Source: Candidatus Babelota bacterium (GTDB lineage: Bacteria > JAGOBX01). Taken from it: a DNA stretch of 7,600 bases. The DNA lies in NCBI GenBank assembly GCA_017999075.1, contig JAGOBX010000160.1, positions 1 through 7,600 on the forward strand. The letters run 5' to 3'. Position numbers and translations under genes: made by a program. The notes beneath the pieces were generated by a model, which saw only the letters and a list, made by a program, of their open reading frames with translations, was not told the DNA's origin and did not search any database. This document shows positions 6,511 through 7,600 of this stretch, piece after piece. The number at the start of each line of letters is the position of its first letter. Position 1 is the stretch's first letter.

Positions 6511-7600
6511 CTATAAATTTTTTTCTCTGCCTACAGTCTTAGGTATTATAATAATAAAATTAACTCCTTCTCCTTCAACACTTTCACAGGTGATATCTCC
6601 ACGTAATGTTTGAATAATTATGTTGTACAATATGTGCAAACCCAACCCGCTGCCCCCCTGTCCCTGCTTTGTAGTAAAAAATGGATTAAAAATTTTATTC
6701 ATATATTCATGAGGAATACCTTTTCCGTTATCTGAATATCTGAAAATCAGGTGATCATGATACATTTCAACATCAAATTTTATGGTGCCGTTATCTATTC
6801 CATCAAATCCGTGCATAAGAGAATTCATAATAAAATTTGTAATAATCTGTGAAAATGCTCCAGGATAACTGTCAATTTCAATAGATTCGTCGCAATTTAC
6901 TATAACAGAATGTTTTGTGTGTTTCAATTTAGGTCTAAGGCTTAAAATCATTGAATCAATATATTCTTTAAGTTTAAAAACCCTTTTTTCCTCAGAAGAC
7001 TGACCTACTGCTATTTTTTTAAAACTCTGGATCAATTCAGCGGCTCTGCTAAGATTACTCAAAATTATATGATTGGTTTCTTCAGCTACGTTCAGATATT
7101 TTTCAAGATCTGACTTTTTCATAATATTATTTTTGAATTTGTTGCAGAGTTCTGTTGTTTTAGTTTCCAAATGGGATGCTGCGGTTACGCCTACTCCTAC
7201 CGGAGTATTTATCTCATGCGCTATACCTGCCACGAGATTACCAAGAGCAGCCATCTTTTCCGATAAAATCAAATGTTTCTGGGTTTTTTTTAAAGTATCT
7301 AAAGCCTGATTTAATTCCTGATTTGCTTCTTTAAGTTTTACAGTTCGTTCTTCTATTTTCATTTCAAGTTTTTCGTTAAGATTTTTCAATTCATTTTTAG
7401 CCTCGTTTAAAGCTGTTTCTCTATGCTGTATCTGTTCTATCATAGCATTAAACCCTTTATAAAGCGTACCTAATTCATCACTGCGTTCTTCATCCAGCCT
7501 TAAAGAATAATTTGACGTTTCACCTATGCGCCGCATAACAACTGCCAATTTTAACACTGGCCTTGAAACAACAGATTGAAGACGCGCGGCTATTATATAT
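6511..7600 (-). CDS. Sensor histidine kinase (HAMP, coiled coil, HisKA, HATPase), N-terminus outside window
   Basis: The open frame runs off the right edge, so the sensory domain and membrane segments are missing. An internal GTG at 7555-7557 lies inside the HAMP domain and is not the real start. The visible part begins with YIIAARLQSVVSRPV, the end of a membrane helix entering a HAMP domain, which ends around ELGTLYKGFNAM. A long coiled coil follows (about 7440-7260). The phospho-accepting histidine is in AGIAHEINTP (codon 7216-7218). Counting from the GTG, the ATP-binding core shows the N box (NFIMNSLMHG, 241-250), DNGKG (276-280), NPFFTTK (291-297) and GSGLGLHI (302-309). The protein ends soon after the core, without an attached receiver, so it should pass phosphate to a separate regulator. 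The HD-GYP regulator 89 bp downstream is the obvious candidate. What it senses cannot be told from the window. Confidence 0.96.
   Translation of the reverse strand, partial: YIIAARLQSVVSRPVLKLAVVMRRIGETSNYSLRLDEERSDELGTLYKGFNAMIEQIQHRETALNEAKNELKNLNEKLEMKIEERTVKLKEANQELNQALDTLKKTQKHLILSEKMAALGNLVAGIAHEINTPVGVGVTAASHLETKTTELCNKFKNNIMKKSDLEKYLNVAEETNHIILSNLSRAAELIQSFKKIAVGQSSEEKRVFKLKEYIDSMILSLRPKLKHTKHSVIVNCDESIEIDSYPGAFSQIITNFIMNSLMHGFDGIDNGTIKFDVEMYHDHLIFRYSDNGKGIPHEYMNKIFNPFFTTKQGQGGSGLGLHILYNIIIQTLRGDITCESVEGEGVNFIIIIPKTVGREKNL

Overview
The window is an AT-rich (roughly 70% A+T) stretch of bacterial chromosome. A TonB-dependent outer-membrane receptor shows that the host is Gram-negative. 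The pairing of a HAMP histidine kinase with a receiver-DUF3369-HD-GYP regulator, next to a deltaproteobacterial-style receptor and a prokaryotic ligand-gated-channel homologue, suggests an AT-rich member of the Desulfobacterota or a similar anaerobic lineage. That placement is an inference and is not proven here. No RNA gene, insertion sequence or CRISPR array was seen.

Left part (1-941, + strand): the broken remains of a membrane protein related to pentameric ligand-gated ion channels (GLIC/ELIC type, 'Pro-loop' receptors). The YPFD loop, the pre-M1 segment and four transmembrane helices can be read, but they are spread over three reading frames, and about half of the ligand-binding domain appears to be missing.

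Middle-left (912-2517, - strand): an overlapping gene pair. First comes an unrecognised exported helical protein with a two-fold internal repeat, then lipA (lipoyl synthase). The end of lipA overlaps the end of the channel remnant by 30 bp, tail to tail. A divergent regulatory region (2518-2757) carries one good sigma70-like promoter on each strand and an unusual inverted repeat around the ribosome binding site of the rightward gene.

Middle-right (2758-4872, + strand): a full-length TonB-dependent receptor of unknown ligand. It abuts the next gene tail to tail with a single base between the stop codons.

Right part (4874-7600, - strand): a two-component pair. The 5'-truncated sensor histidine kinase (HAMP, coiled coil, kinase core) is followed 89 bp later by a response regulator with an HD-GYP cyclic-di-GMP phosphodiesterase output. 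Together they probably convert an external signal into lower c-di-GMP. Whether this circuit is linked to the neighbouring receptor is only suggested by position.
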